A stretch of DNA of 15,045 nucleotides from an uncultured Clostridia bacterium (GTDB taxonomy: Bacteria > Bacillota > Clostridia > Christensenellales > UBA1242): the NCBI GenBank assembly GCA_946610655.1, contig CAMOCH010000016.1, forward strand, positions 1 to 15,045, written 5' to 3'. The first letter of the stretch is position 1, and each line of letters starts with the position of its first letter. The translations under genes and the position numbers were made by a program. Of this stretch, positions 6,115 through 14,632 are shown one piece after another. The notes beneath the pieces are model-generated. The model had not been told where the DNA came from. It made no database searches and saw nothing but the letters and a program-made list of their open reading frames with translations.

Positions 6115-9100
6115 ATGAAAAGAAAAAATAAATTTGCATTTGCAATAATTTCACTTATTTTGTTGCTTTGCATGGTTGTTCCTTTTGGATTTAATTTTTC
6201 TTCTAACTATGCACAAAAGCAATATAACACAACTTTTGCCGTAAATGGTGATGGCGACAGTAGCGACAGCGGAAGCGAAATTAGTTTTGAAAATGAAATT
6301 TTGGAAGAAGATTTAGACAACATTCTTAACGAGAACCCACAACAAAATCTTGTTAACAACCAAGGGCAACCTGCTCAAAACAACAATGCAAACGCCAACC
6401 AAAATGCCAAAGGCAAAATGGACACAGCAACAAAACTTGCTATTGCAACATATGCAGGAAAAACGGCAGTGTCTGTTGCAGAAATGTTTGTTGATATGGC
6501 AAACAAAGGGGCAGACCAAGTTGACTATATTAAACACGCATTTAGCATTGCGCGAAATGCAGCAAACCTTGTAGCAACCATAGTAGCCGGAAACCCAGCG
6601 GCTGGTGTCATTTGTGATTCTGTTTTTCAAATTATAGACATGATTGGCAAAATTGGTGATCACTCACAAAGCGAACTTCAAATGATGGAAGCGCGTCTTA
6701 ATGATCAATTTGACATTGTTAATGAAAATATTGAAGATGTTAAAAACACCATAATTAATCTTTCAAACCAAGTTGAAGAAGGATTTGATAAAATCTTAAA
6801 ACAACTTGATAGTTCTTTTGAAGCATATTCAGCGAAAACAAAAGTTAATGATTTTATATATTCCGACACAGGCAATTTTAGTTATAACACATTTAGAAAA
6901 TATCTTTATGGTGAAGGAAATCTTGGCTATTATCTTTCTTTATATACATCAATTCAAAATAATGATGCAGAAGAAATTATTGCAGAAAAATATAACAAAC
7001 TTTATGACGTTTTGCTTGGCAACCACAACGGACAAGAGTCTTGCATGGATTTGCTGTATGAAAATTATCTTGTTGCAAACAGCACAAGACCAACAATCAT
7101 AAAGCTATATTATGAATATATGTCTTCAAATCAAAGTTATTTGACAGAAACAACACCAACACTTGCAACTCTTGATTTTGCACAAAATGTTTATGCAGAC
7201 TATTATTTTGCGTCAAACATTATCAAAACAATTCATACATATCAAGTCACACAACTTGTAAATAATGCCTTAAACAGCGGAGAAGATATTAGCACTTTAA
7301 GATATGAATACGCAGAAGGCGCATATAACACCATTGCAGACATAAACAGAATAGATCAAACAATTAATGCAAGACTTGAAGCTCTTGACAGGCAACTTAT
7401 GCTAGACCTTGCAACAGTTTTGGAACTTGATGATTCATATGCTGTTCAAGATGTAAATGGCAGATATAGATATGAAAAAGACAAAACAAATGCAAACTTT
7501 GCAAATTTGAGTGTTGGACAAACTTTGTATCTTAACCAAATTACAGACTACTTTGCACAAATGTTTGGACTCAATAGCAATAAGTTTGAATATAAGTTTG
7601 TTGATAAAAATGGAAACACTATTTCAACAGAATATCCTGGAATTTATGTTGTTGATGGAACAAAAACTGAATTTTCAGCAATTATCACCTACAACAATAA
7701 TGATATATACGAACTCAATCCATCAAATGAAAATATATACCCAGTTTATAGCATGAATTTTAGGGTGGGTGACAACACTACATATGCAGGTGGTCTTGGA
7801 ACAAATGAGTATCCATACATTATTTCTTCAACAGAGCAATTTGGACTGTTATATCAAGATGAAAATTTGAATAAGAGTTATCTTATCATCAATGATTTGG
7901 ATTTTGCTAACAAAACCATAATAACCAGTCTTGGAGAGTCAACGGTTATTCCACTTGGAACAAACCTTAAACCATTTGTTGGATATATTAATGGTGGCGG
8001 ATATAAAATTAAAAATTTGAAAGTTGTTTTAAGTGATAAATATTGTGGTTTATTTGGGAAAGTTGGTTCAAATGGTATTATTTCATCACTTACTTTGGAA
8101 AACTGCACTTTCACTGCAAAAAATGACGACTTAACAAAAATTAGTGTTGGAGCGTTTGCTGCCGAAAATAATGGAACAATTGTTAACTGTCACACAATAA
8201 ATGGAACAGTAAAAGGTTCAAGAGATTCAAATTATAATAGCGATAATGTAAACAAGGCTATTTCGCTGTATGTTGGGGGACTTGTTGGAGAAAACAACGG
8301 AACAATATCTTATTGCAGTGTAAAAAACACTCAGGTTGTTGCCGATTCAAAAAGAGATTATAGCGCAAACGAAGACGCAGCAAACAGAAACACAGTTTAT
8401 ACTGGTGGACTTATTGCTTGTCAATCAAAATATGCAAAACTTAATAATTGTTATGTTGATGCAAACACAAGTGTTTCTGCAACTGGTCATGGATTGTGTC
8501 ACGCTGGTTTTTCATTAAGAAGACCATATGTTGATGTTTATGCAGGTGGCATGATTGGATATTTGGACAATTTTGACAACACCAAAGAATTGTTTGCAGA
8601 CATTGCCAACAGCAAAATTAGCATTTCAACCAGAACATATAATGGCAGTTGGAGTGGTACTTCAAGAAACACAAATGTAAAAACATATAAATCTCAATAT
8701 GTTGCAAATAAAACCATTTCGGACAGTTCAAAATCAAAAGATAACACCCAATATGTTTTTCCGATTGTTATTGACTATGATTATAGTATAAAATTTATGG
8801 ATAAAGAAGGAACAGAAGTTCCTGTCCAATATTCTTGCGTGGCAGAACATTTTGACTATTCTAACATGGTTTTTGGGCTTACCGAAAAAACAACCAAAAA
8901 AGAATATAAAAATCTTGCATACACCATTGTTGCAAACTATGGTTTTAATACCAAAAATGTGAGCAAAACAGAAGATATCACTAGAAAGGCTATAATTCTT
9001 GTTTATGTTAAAGAAGCAAACAGAACATTTGTTGTTCCTGTTGAATACAAAGTTCTTAGAAATTCACCAGAAAAACTAGAAGTTGAACAAATTAATGTTA

Positions 9101-12100
9101 GAGAATTTGCACAAAAAGATGAGATAGTTTCTGGCAATGTTGCAGATGTTTTAAGCAACACACAAGTGTTTGTTGTTTATCAAAACGGAGAAAAACTACC
9201 AGTAAGTGGAAGCGTTGCACAAGCACAAGTTGATTGCCGTGAACTTGGACTACATACCATCGACTCAGAAAATTGTGGAATTATCACATATGAAAACTTA
9301 ACTTTAAAGTTTGAAACAGTTGTTTACTGTGCAAATCACACATATGAATCAAAAGTTGTAATACAAGAAACAAAACTTCAAAATGATGGAACATATATGG
9401 TTTCTGGCTACATTTTGAAAAATTGTACAAATTGTGGAAAACAAGAAGCAGAATACTTCACAAAATTGTTTAATACACAAATTATTAATGTTATTGAACA
9501 AAACTGTGAAAGATATGGATATTCTGGAGACAGAGTTGTTATCGACACAGAAGGATTTTTTGCTGAAAATGGATTTGATGCAGAAGTTGTTATTGAAAAA
9601 GGTCATCAACTTCCATTGCTTGACCATGACTATGATTATTCAAATGTTGCAAACATAGATTATTATCGTGATGCAAATTATCACTATTGTGTTGATTGTG
9701 GTCATCCAGAGCATCATATGTTCAAAACAATAGAAAACCAAAACAAAGTTATTCTTTATTGTGAAAAATGTGGCTACACAACAGAACTTGAAGCAAATTC
9801 GAGAGAAAAAATTGAAAGTTTGCCAAGAGTTGTTGTAAGCAATGCATATACTCTTGCTGGTCAAAATTTGGTTAAAGTGTTTGTGGAACTTCATGCAAGC
9901 ACTGGCATAACTGCAGCAAACTTCACAGTAGGGTTTGATTCAAGGCTTTCTCTTGTTGGCTTTAGTTTAGGAAATATCTTAAACAATTCAAGCAGTATCG
10001 ATGCTTTCAAGGTTTATAAAGATCATATTAATGTTGTTCTTGCACAAACAAATGTTGAAGCAGCAAAAGATGGAACAATTTTGGAACTTGTGTTCAAAAC
10101 TCCACAAGATGCAACAATAACAGACAAATATGTTGTTGAAATTTTAAGCAAAGGTGGATCAGACAAATTCACAGATAGTAACGGCAATAAAACAGACTTT
10201 GTTGCTTACAATGGAAAAATATATGTTGTTGACCACTTGCCAGGTGATGTTAACAATGATGGAAGAACAGATTTGTTCGATGCAGTCATCATTTCAAGAT
10301 ATATTGTGCTTGACCAACAGGAACAAATTGAATTTTTGAACACACTTGTTGCAGAAAATGTAGTAGTAAACATCAAATATGCTGATGTTACACTTGATGG
10401 AAGCATAGATATCTCTGATGTCGTTCAAATTTTGAGATACACCGTTGGTGGATACGACCAAACAATTGTTGCAAATGTGTTTGAAGTCGTTTTGAACTAT
10501 GATGATGGCTCATCTGAAGAACATGTTCTTTCTGTGGACTATGAATTTGGCTTTGGAACATACAAAAATTTGCCAGAGCTCACTCGTGAAGGCTACAAAT
10601 TTGTTGGCTGGTTCACAGAATTTGGTGGAAAAGGCGACAAAGTAAATAATGGGGATAGTGTTAAATTTAGAAAAGAGCAATATAAGCAAACATTATATGC
10701 ATATTTTGAACCAAACATTGTGCATTTTAATGGAAATGGTGCCGAGGGTGCAAAACCTGACGCAAGACACCCAGACCATGTTAACTTTAACAATGATGAC
10801 GATTATGGAACATATTTCACAAAACAAATTTATGTTACATTAAATGGCAATGGTGTTTTTGATGATTTGTCAATTGCTCTTGAACAAGAGTTTCTTGGTT
10901 GGTCACTTTCTCCAAACGGAGAAATAACATACACAATCAACTCTGCACTTGATTTGTCAAGAAGTGGATATGATGGAGTTGGAGAAATAACTCTCTATGC
11001 AGTTTGGTCTTCTGTGACACTAAGCCCAAATATTCCAACAAAAGATGGGTATATGTTTATTTGTTGGACAAAGGCAGACAAAATAACAGAAGTTTGGTCT
11101 GGAACAGAAGAAATAGAAATTTATCAAAACACAACCATGTATGCAAAATGGCAAAAAACCAGATTTACATTTAATTATGTTGGCAATGGTGGTGCAACTT
11201 CAACAAACCTTGCAGAGTACAGAGAAGATGTTGTTAGGGATAAAGATAACTATTCAACACCACTCAAAACAAATGAATATGCAAGAACAGGATATATCTT
11301 CCTTGGTTGGGCAATAGACAAAAACAGTCAAACAGCTCAATATGAAGATGGAGTAACCCTAAGTCAAGAACAAACCATTGGACTCATGAGATATATTGAT
11401 AAATATGGATATGTTAATCTTTATGCTGTTTGGAAGGGCATAACCTACACAGTTGTGTTCCATCCAAATGCAACAAACATTAAAGGAGCAAACAAAGATT
11501 ATCCATATCAAGACACTGACATAACAGGAGAAATGTCAAACCAAACACTCGTGTATGGCACAGAAGAAATGTTAAATACTCCAACATACGCTTGTCCAGA
11601 TGACAAATTCATTATTATTGGTTGGACAATAGATGTTTCGCAAAATGAAGTTCAATTCCCAGTTGGACAAGAAAAAGCCTTTAATATGACAACATATGAT
11701 GGTGCACAGATTCATCTTTATGCAATTTGGAGAGCCATTGTCAGTCACGTAAGCTATGTTGTTGGCGGATATAATATTGTAACCGATGAAATCTGCTATT
11801 ATGATAGCTATAAGTTTAGAGGAAATTTCCAAGATTTGGGCAGTGATCAAAATGGTTATTTTATTTCTGAATATAGAAGAAAAATTGGAGAAAATGGAAA
11901 CATTGATAATGTTGAATTTGGCACAGGCACAGAAATAAGCAGTTGGAATATTGTGGGGGATATCACTATTGAGTGTTCAATGATGTATACCGGAAGTGCC
12001 TTTAGTTATAAAGGACATGTAGTCAATAGTGTAAGTACAATTAATAGAAAAATTCTAATAATTCCAAGTCGTATTTCATCTGTTTCAACAACAATAAATG

Positions 12101-12519
12101 AAGTCGGAGCAAACTTCTTGGCTAATTCTTATGGCCTTGATAATGTCGAAAAAATTATTATAGACTATGGTATAACCGCTGTTGGAGAAAATGCGTTTAG
12201 ACAAAGTAATGTGGAAGAGGTTTATATGGGCTCTGTATATGATGTTGGAAGAGCAGCCTTCTATAATTGCACAAACTTGAAAAAAGTTATTCTTCAAGAT
12301 GGTTATGTAAAAATGAGCAACGATGCGTTTGCCACAAATAGCCAATTTGATATTTACTATTTGGGATTAGAAGGACATCATAGCACAAATACAATTTGGG
12401 GACAAAACAATCTTGCTCATGAATATTACTACCTGTTAAACCCAACCGAAGAACAAATTGCCGAAGGCAAATATTGGCACTATGAAGATGGCAAAATTGT
12501 TCTTTGGACAAATGCTTAA
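6115..12519 (+). CDS. Giant secreted multidomain protein: helical head, GLUG, CxxCG, cohesin-like, dockerin, B-repeats, LRR_5
   Basis: This is a 2134-residue exported protein. Regions in order: signal peptide (1 to about 33); acidic, Asn/Gln-rich linker (34-100); helical region with a hydrophobic Ala/Val/Ile segment (149-177) and a coiled-coil-like amphipathic stretch (186-235), continuing helical to about 450; GLUG-type beta-helix (about 559-840) with turns such as CGLFGKVGSNG and VGGLVGENNG; beta domains; three CxxCG knuckles (C1104/C1107, C1192/C1195, C1216/C1219); cohesin-like domain (about 1236-1370); type I dockerin with two EF-hand-like loops (D1378-D1389, DVNNDGRTDLFD; D1424-D1435, DVTLDGSIDISD); about five B-repeats (1456-1874); a short LRR_5/BspA repeat (2011-2070) and a tail ending in YWHYEDGKIVLW. 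No sortase signal, choline-binding or SLH anchor is seen. It probably sits on the cell surface through its dockerin, perhaps on the lipoprotein encoded just upstream. An adhesin or surface effector role is inference. Confidence 0.85.
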   Translation: MKRKNKFAFAIISLILLLCMVVPFGFNFSSNYAQKQYNTTFAVNGDGDSSDSGSEISFENEILEEDLDNILNENPQQNLVNNQGQPAQNNNANANQNAKGKMDTATKLAIATYAGKTAVSVAEMFVDMANKGADQVDYIKHAFSIARNAANLVATIVAGNPAAGVICDSVFQIIDMIGKIGDHSQSELQMMEARLNDQFDIVNENIEDVKNTIINLSNQVEEGFDKILKQLDSSFEAYSAKTKVNDFIYSDTGNFSYNTFRKYLYGEGNLGYYLSLYTSIQNNDAEEIIAEKYNKLYDVLLGNHNGQESCMDLLYENYLVANSTRPTIIKLYYEYMSSNQSYLTETTPTLATLDFAQNVYADYYFASNIIKTIHTYQVTQLVNNALNSGEDISTLRYEYAEGAYNTIADINRIDQTINARLEALDRQLMLDLATVLELDDSYAVQDVNGRYRYEKDKTNANFANLSVGQTLYLNQITDYFAQMFGLNSNKFEYKFVDKNGNTISTEYPGIYVVDGTKTEFSAIITYNNNDIYELNPSNENIYPVYSMNFRVGDNTTYAGGLGTNEYPYIISSTEQFGLLYQDENLNKSYLIINDLDFANKTIITSLGESTVIPLGTNLKPFVGYINGGGYKIKNLKVVLSDKYCGLFGKVGSNGIISSLTLENCTFTAKNDDLTKISVGAFAAENNGTIVNCHTINGTVKGSRDSNYNSDNVNKAISLYVGGLVGENNGTISYCSVKNTQVVADSKRDYSANEDAANRNTVYTGGLIACQSKYAKLNNCYVDANTSVSATGHGLCHAGFSLRRPYVDVYAGGMIGYLDNFDNTKELFADIANSKISISTRTYNGSWSGTSRNTNVKTYKSQYVANKTISDSSKSKDNTQYVFPIVIDYDYSIKFMDKEGTEVPVQYSCVAEHFDYSNMVFGLTEKTTKKEYKNLAYTIVANYGFNTKNVSKTEDITRKAIILVYVKEANRTFVVPVEYKVLRNSPEKLEVEQINVREFAQKDEIVSGNVADVLSNTQVFVVYQNGEKLPVSGSVAQAQVDCRELGLHTIDSENCGIITYENLTLKFETVVYCANHTYESKVVIQETKLQNDGTYMVSGYILKNCTNCGKQEAEYFTKLFNTQIINVIEQNCERYGYSGDRVVIDTEGFFAENGFDAEVVIEKGHQLPLLDHDYDYSNVANIDYYRDANYHYCVDCGHPEHHMFKTIENQNKVILYCEKCGYTTELEANSREKIESLPRVVVSNAYTLAGQNLVKVFVELHASTGITAANFTVGFDSRLSLVGFSLGNILNNSSSIDAFKVYKDHINVVLAQTNVEAAKDGTILELVFKTPQDATITDKYVVEILSKGGSDKFTDSNGNKTDFVAYNGKIYVVDHLPGDVNNDGRTDLFDAVIISRYIVLDQQEQIEFLNTLVAENVVVNIKYADVTLDGSIDISDVVQILRYTVGGYDQTIVANVFEVVLNYDDGSSEEHVLSVDYEFGFGTYKNLPELTREGYKFVGWFTEFGGKGDKVNNGDSVKFRKEQYKQTLYAYFEPNIVHFNGNGAEGAKPDARHPDHVNFNNDDDYGTYFTKQIYVTLNGNGVFDDLSIALEQEFLGWSLSPNGEITYTINSALDLSRSGYDGVGEITLYAVWSSVTLSPNIPTKDGYMFICWTKADKITEVWSGTEEIEIYQNTTMYAKWQKTRFTFNYVGNGGATSTNLAEYREDVVRDKDNYSTPLKTNEYARTGYIFLGWAIDKNSQTAQYEDGVTLSQEQTIGLMRYIDKYGYVNLYAVWKGITYTVVFHPNATNIKGANKDYPYQDTDITGEMSNQTLVYGTEEMLNTPTYACPDDKFIIIGWTIDVSQNEVQFPVGQEKAFNMTTYDGAQIHLYAIWRAIVSHVSYVVGGYNIVTDEICYYDSYKFRGNFQDLGSDQNGYFISEYRRKIGENGNIDNVEFGTGTEISSWNIVGDITIECSMMYTGSAFSYKGHVVNSVSTINRKILIIPSRISSVSTTINEVGANFLANSYGLDNVEKIIIDYGITAVGENAFRQSNVEEVYMGSVYDVGRAAFYNCTNLKKVILQDGYVKMSNDAFATNSQFDIYYLGLEGHHSTNTIWGQNNLAHEYYYLLNPTEEQIAEGKYWHYEDGKIVLWTNA

Positions 12520-12525
12520 CAAATC

Positions 12526-12556
12526 AAAAAAAACGGTCATTTTGACCGTTTTTTTT
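12526..12556 (+). terminator. Terminator of the lipoprotein/giant-protein operon
   Basis: A 14-bp stem (core ACGGTCA with TGACCGT, flanked by A and T runs) with a TTT loop starts 6 bases after the stop. The A run upstream makes it workable on the minus strand too. Confidence 0.9.
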
Positions 12557-12770
12557 GTGTTGTGGTTTCTTTTCTAATTGTATATAAATATTCTCATACC
12601 AAAGTTATCAGTAATATAAAATAATGTGAAATCTACCGAATAATCCGCATTCACTAATGCTGGTATGGCATAGGCGACTCGAACCGAACTTTTTAATCTC
12701 TATTAGCAATTTGCTGAATGTTTTTAAAAACAGCCCCAAGCCAAATTTTTGACAAATTTTGTCGAATGTA
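12557..12770. other. Noncoding gap with a structured motif
   Basis: No supportable gene lies here. The minus frame crossing it begins inside the NTPase start region and has no ribosome site. On the minus strand, 12696-12647 reads TTAAAAAGTTCGGTTCGAG and ends in a small hairpin (GCATT/AATGC, 4-base loop); its first 15 bases match 13 of 15 bases at 4607-4621. A GGTTCGAGTC string inside it recalls a tRNA T-arm but no tRNA folds. A perfect inverted repeat, GACAAA-T-TTTGTC (12751-12763), lies 7 bases before the -35 box of the next gene and may be an operator. Confidence 0.35.
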
Positions 12771-12798
12771 TGGAAAAATAATAGAATTATGATATAAT
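12771..12798 (+). promoter_or_regulatory. Promoter of the KAP NTPase operon
   Basis: A weak -35 box TGGAAA (12771-12776, 4 of 6), a 16-bp spacer and a perfect TATAAT (12793-12798). Transcription should start near 12805, right at the ribosome site AGAGGTGA (12806-12813). The perfect inverted repeat just upstream, together with the weak -35 box, suggests a controlled promoter (inference). Confidence 0.6.
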
Positions 12799-12819
12799 CA
12801 AATAGAGAGGTGAGGATAT

Positions 12820-14616
12820 ATGAACCCATTAGAATTGAATGAATATTTTGAGAGATACTTAGAAAAAGATGTTACACACAGAGCTGTTATGTTAACTGCT
12901 CCTTGGGGAGAAGGAAAAACTTATTACATTAAAAATCAACTTGCACCATATTTGCTAAAGAAAGGGCATAAGTGTGTTTATGTATCTCTTTATGGCTTGC
13001 AAAACTTAAAAGAGTTAAATAAACAATTGTTTATGGAAATAAATATGTGTAATTTTGCAAAGAGCACAACTAAAAAAGCTGGTTTTAAGATAGCGGGGAA
13101 AACTATAATAAAAGGAATTGCAAGTTTCTTTGGAATTAATCTAGAACAATCAGAAAAAGATTGGCAAAAATTATATGACTCTGTTGATTTAACGAATAAA
13201 TTAATTGTTTTTGATGATCTTGAAAGAAGTCAAATTGATATAAGTGAATTTTTGGGATACGTCAACAATCTTGTTGAACAAGATGGGATAAAAGTTATTG
13301 TTGTAACTAGTGAGAAAAACATTTATAAATATATTGATAAAAAAGATGATAAAGGGAAAATTGTTGGCAGTATTCCTGATGATAAAACAAAAAAGTACAT
13401 GGAAATTAAAGAAAAAACATTTGGTGACACAGTTGTATTTCACTGTGAGATGATAAATGCAATAAATAGTATATTAAAAATCTTTGACAATGTGAAATTT
13501 CAAAAATTAGTTGATTATAAAAGTCAAATAACACAATTAACTACCGCTGAAAGAATACAACAACTATTTTATAGACAAAATGTTTGCAATTTAAGACAAT
13601 TTCTGTATGCTTGTCAAAAAATGTGTGATTTGATAAGTGAAATTGATAAGGAATTAAATTTAGAATATTTGCAAAATGTTTTTTTGGGAATAGTGGCTTT
13701 TTGCTTAAAAAACAATACAAATCGAATACATGTGTGGGAATATAAAGAGTTGACATCTGGTTCATATGGCACAAACGAATTTCCTTTATATAGATTTGCT
13801 TTTAACTACATTAAATATCAATCGCTAGATCAAGAAGAGGTAAAAGAGTTAGAAAAAGAATTTGTTTTAGCAATTTTACAGAATAAAGTTAATGAGAAAT
13901 TACAAGTGTTATATTCTTGTTATATGGAGAAGGAAAAAAATGTTATCGATGCTATTTCAACAATAAAAATAGCTCTCAAAAAAGAAAATATAATTCCTTT
14001 TTCAGAGTATATTAGAATAGTAAATTATTTAGTTTACCTAAAACCAATATTGGATATTTCAGCAGATCTTAATGAGATTAAAGATCTAATGATAAAAAAC
14101 ATAAAAAATGCAAGGGAAGAAGACAAAGAAGTAAAATTAACCTTTTTTACAGGCATATCACTTGAAACAAAAGAACAAAATATTGAATTTGAACAAATAA
14201 AACAACAATTATATATTGAGCAAAATACAGCTTATCTTGTAGGAGAAATTAATTCTAATAAAGTCAGCGCTCTTTGTGAGTATATCGAAACACATAATGA
14301 TTATTTTATGAAACAAAAAGGATTCCTATCAAAAATACCTATAAAGCAAATAACAGAGGCGTTAAATGAAGCAAGTTCTGCTGATATAGTTAATTTGAGG
14401 AGGGATTTTCAATATGTATATTCGTTCTCCAATTTAAGAGATTATTATTCTAATGATATACCATATTTGCAACAATTATTGCAACATTGTATAGTATTAA
14501 AGGACGATTCGAAATTGGATAAAATCCAAAAGAAAAATATATATTATTTTGAAGAGGATCTCGAAAAATATTTGGAAACTCTAATAGGAGAAAAAGTCGG
14601 AGAATCTGAATCGTAA
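12820..14616 (+). CDS. KAP-type P-loop NTPase
   Basis: This is a 598-residue protein. The start is supported by AGAGGTGA 6 bases upstream. The N-terminal third is a P-loop NTPase of KAP/STAND type: Walker A in APWGEGKT (27-34), a KCVYVSLYGLQ strand-and-helix segment, Walker B LIVFDDLER (128-136), a following KVIVVTSEKN strand with a polar sensor, and a later NLRQF helix (N257, R259) at the place where KAP proteins carry their sensor arginine. The rest is helical and hydrophilic, and no membrane helices are inserted, unlike many KAP proteins, so it should be cytoplasmic. It begins a new unit after a terminated operon and is followed 16 bases later by another gene with its own ribosome site. 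NTPases of this class are often found in phage-defence loci, where they act as sensors or switches; whether this one does depends on the genes beyond the window. Confidence 0.8.
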   Translation: MNPLELNEYFERYLEKDVTHRAVMLTAPWGEGKTYYIKNQLAPYLLKKGHKCVYVSLYGLQNLKELNKQLFMEINMCNFAKSTTKKAGFKIAGKTIIKGIASFFGINLEQSEKDWQKLYDSVDLTNKLIVFDDLERSQIDISEFLGYVNNLVEQDGIKVIVVTSEKNIYKYIDKKDDKGKIVGSIPDDKTKKYMEIKEKTFGDTVVFHCEMINAINSILKIFDNVKFQKLVDYKSQITQLTTAERIQQLFYRQNVCNLRQFLYACQKMCDLISEIDKELNLEYLQNVFLGIVAFCLKNNTNRIHVWEYKELTSGSYGTNEFPLYRFAFNYIKYQSLDQEEVKELEKEFVLAILQNKVNEKLQVLYSCYMEKEKNVIDAISTIKIALKKENIIPFSEYIRIVNYLVYLKPILDISADLNEIKDLMIKNIKNAREEDKEVKLTFFTGISLETKEQNIEFEQIKQQLYIEQNTAYLVGEINSNKVSALCEYIETHNDYFMKQKGFLSKIPIKQITEALNEASSADIVNLRRDFQYVYSFSNLRDYYSNDIPYLQQLLQHCIVLKDDSKLDKIQKKNIYYFEEDLEKYLETLIGEKVGESES

Positions 14617-14632
14617 TTTTTAAGGAGATAAA

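Noticed and set aside
6115..12519. LPXTG, SLH or choline-binding anchor in the giant protein
   Set aside because: The C-terminus ends in an LRR_5 repeat and a YWHYEDG-type tail with no sortase motif, membrane helix or known wall-binding repeat.
12660..12700. Minus-strand GGTTCGAGTC followed by ATACCA, resembling a tRNA T-loop and 3' end
   Set aside because: The spacing to ACCA fits, but the 5' side of the T-stem (TTCGG) does not pair with CGCCT, and no matching 5' acceptor strand, D-arm or anticodon arm is found upstream.
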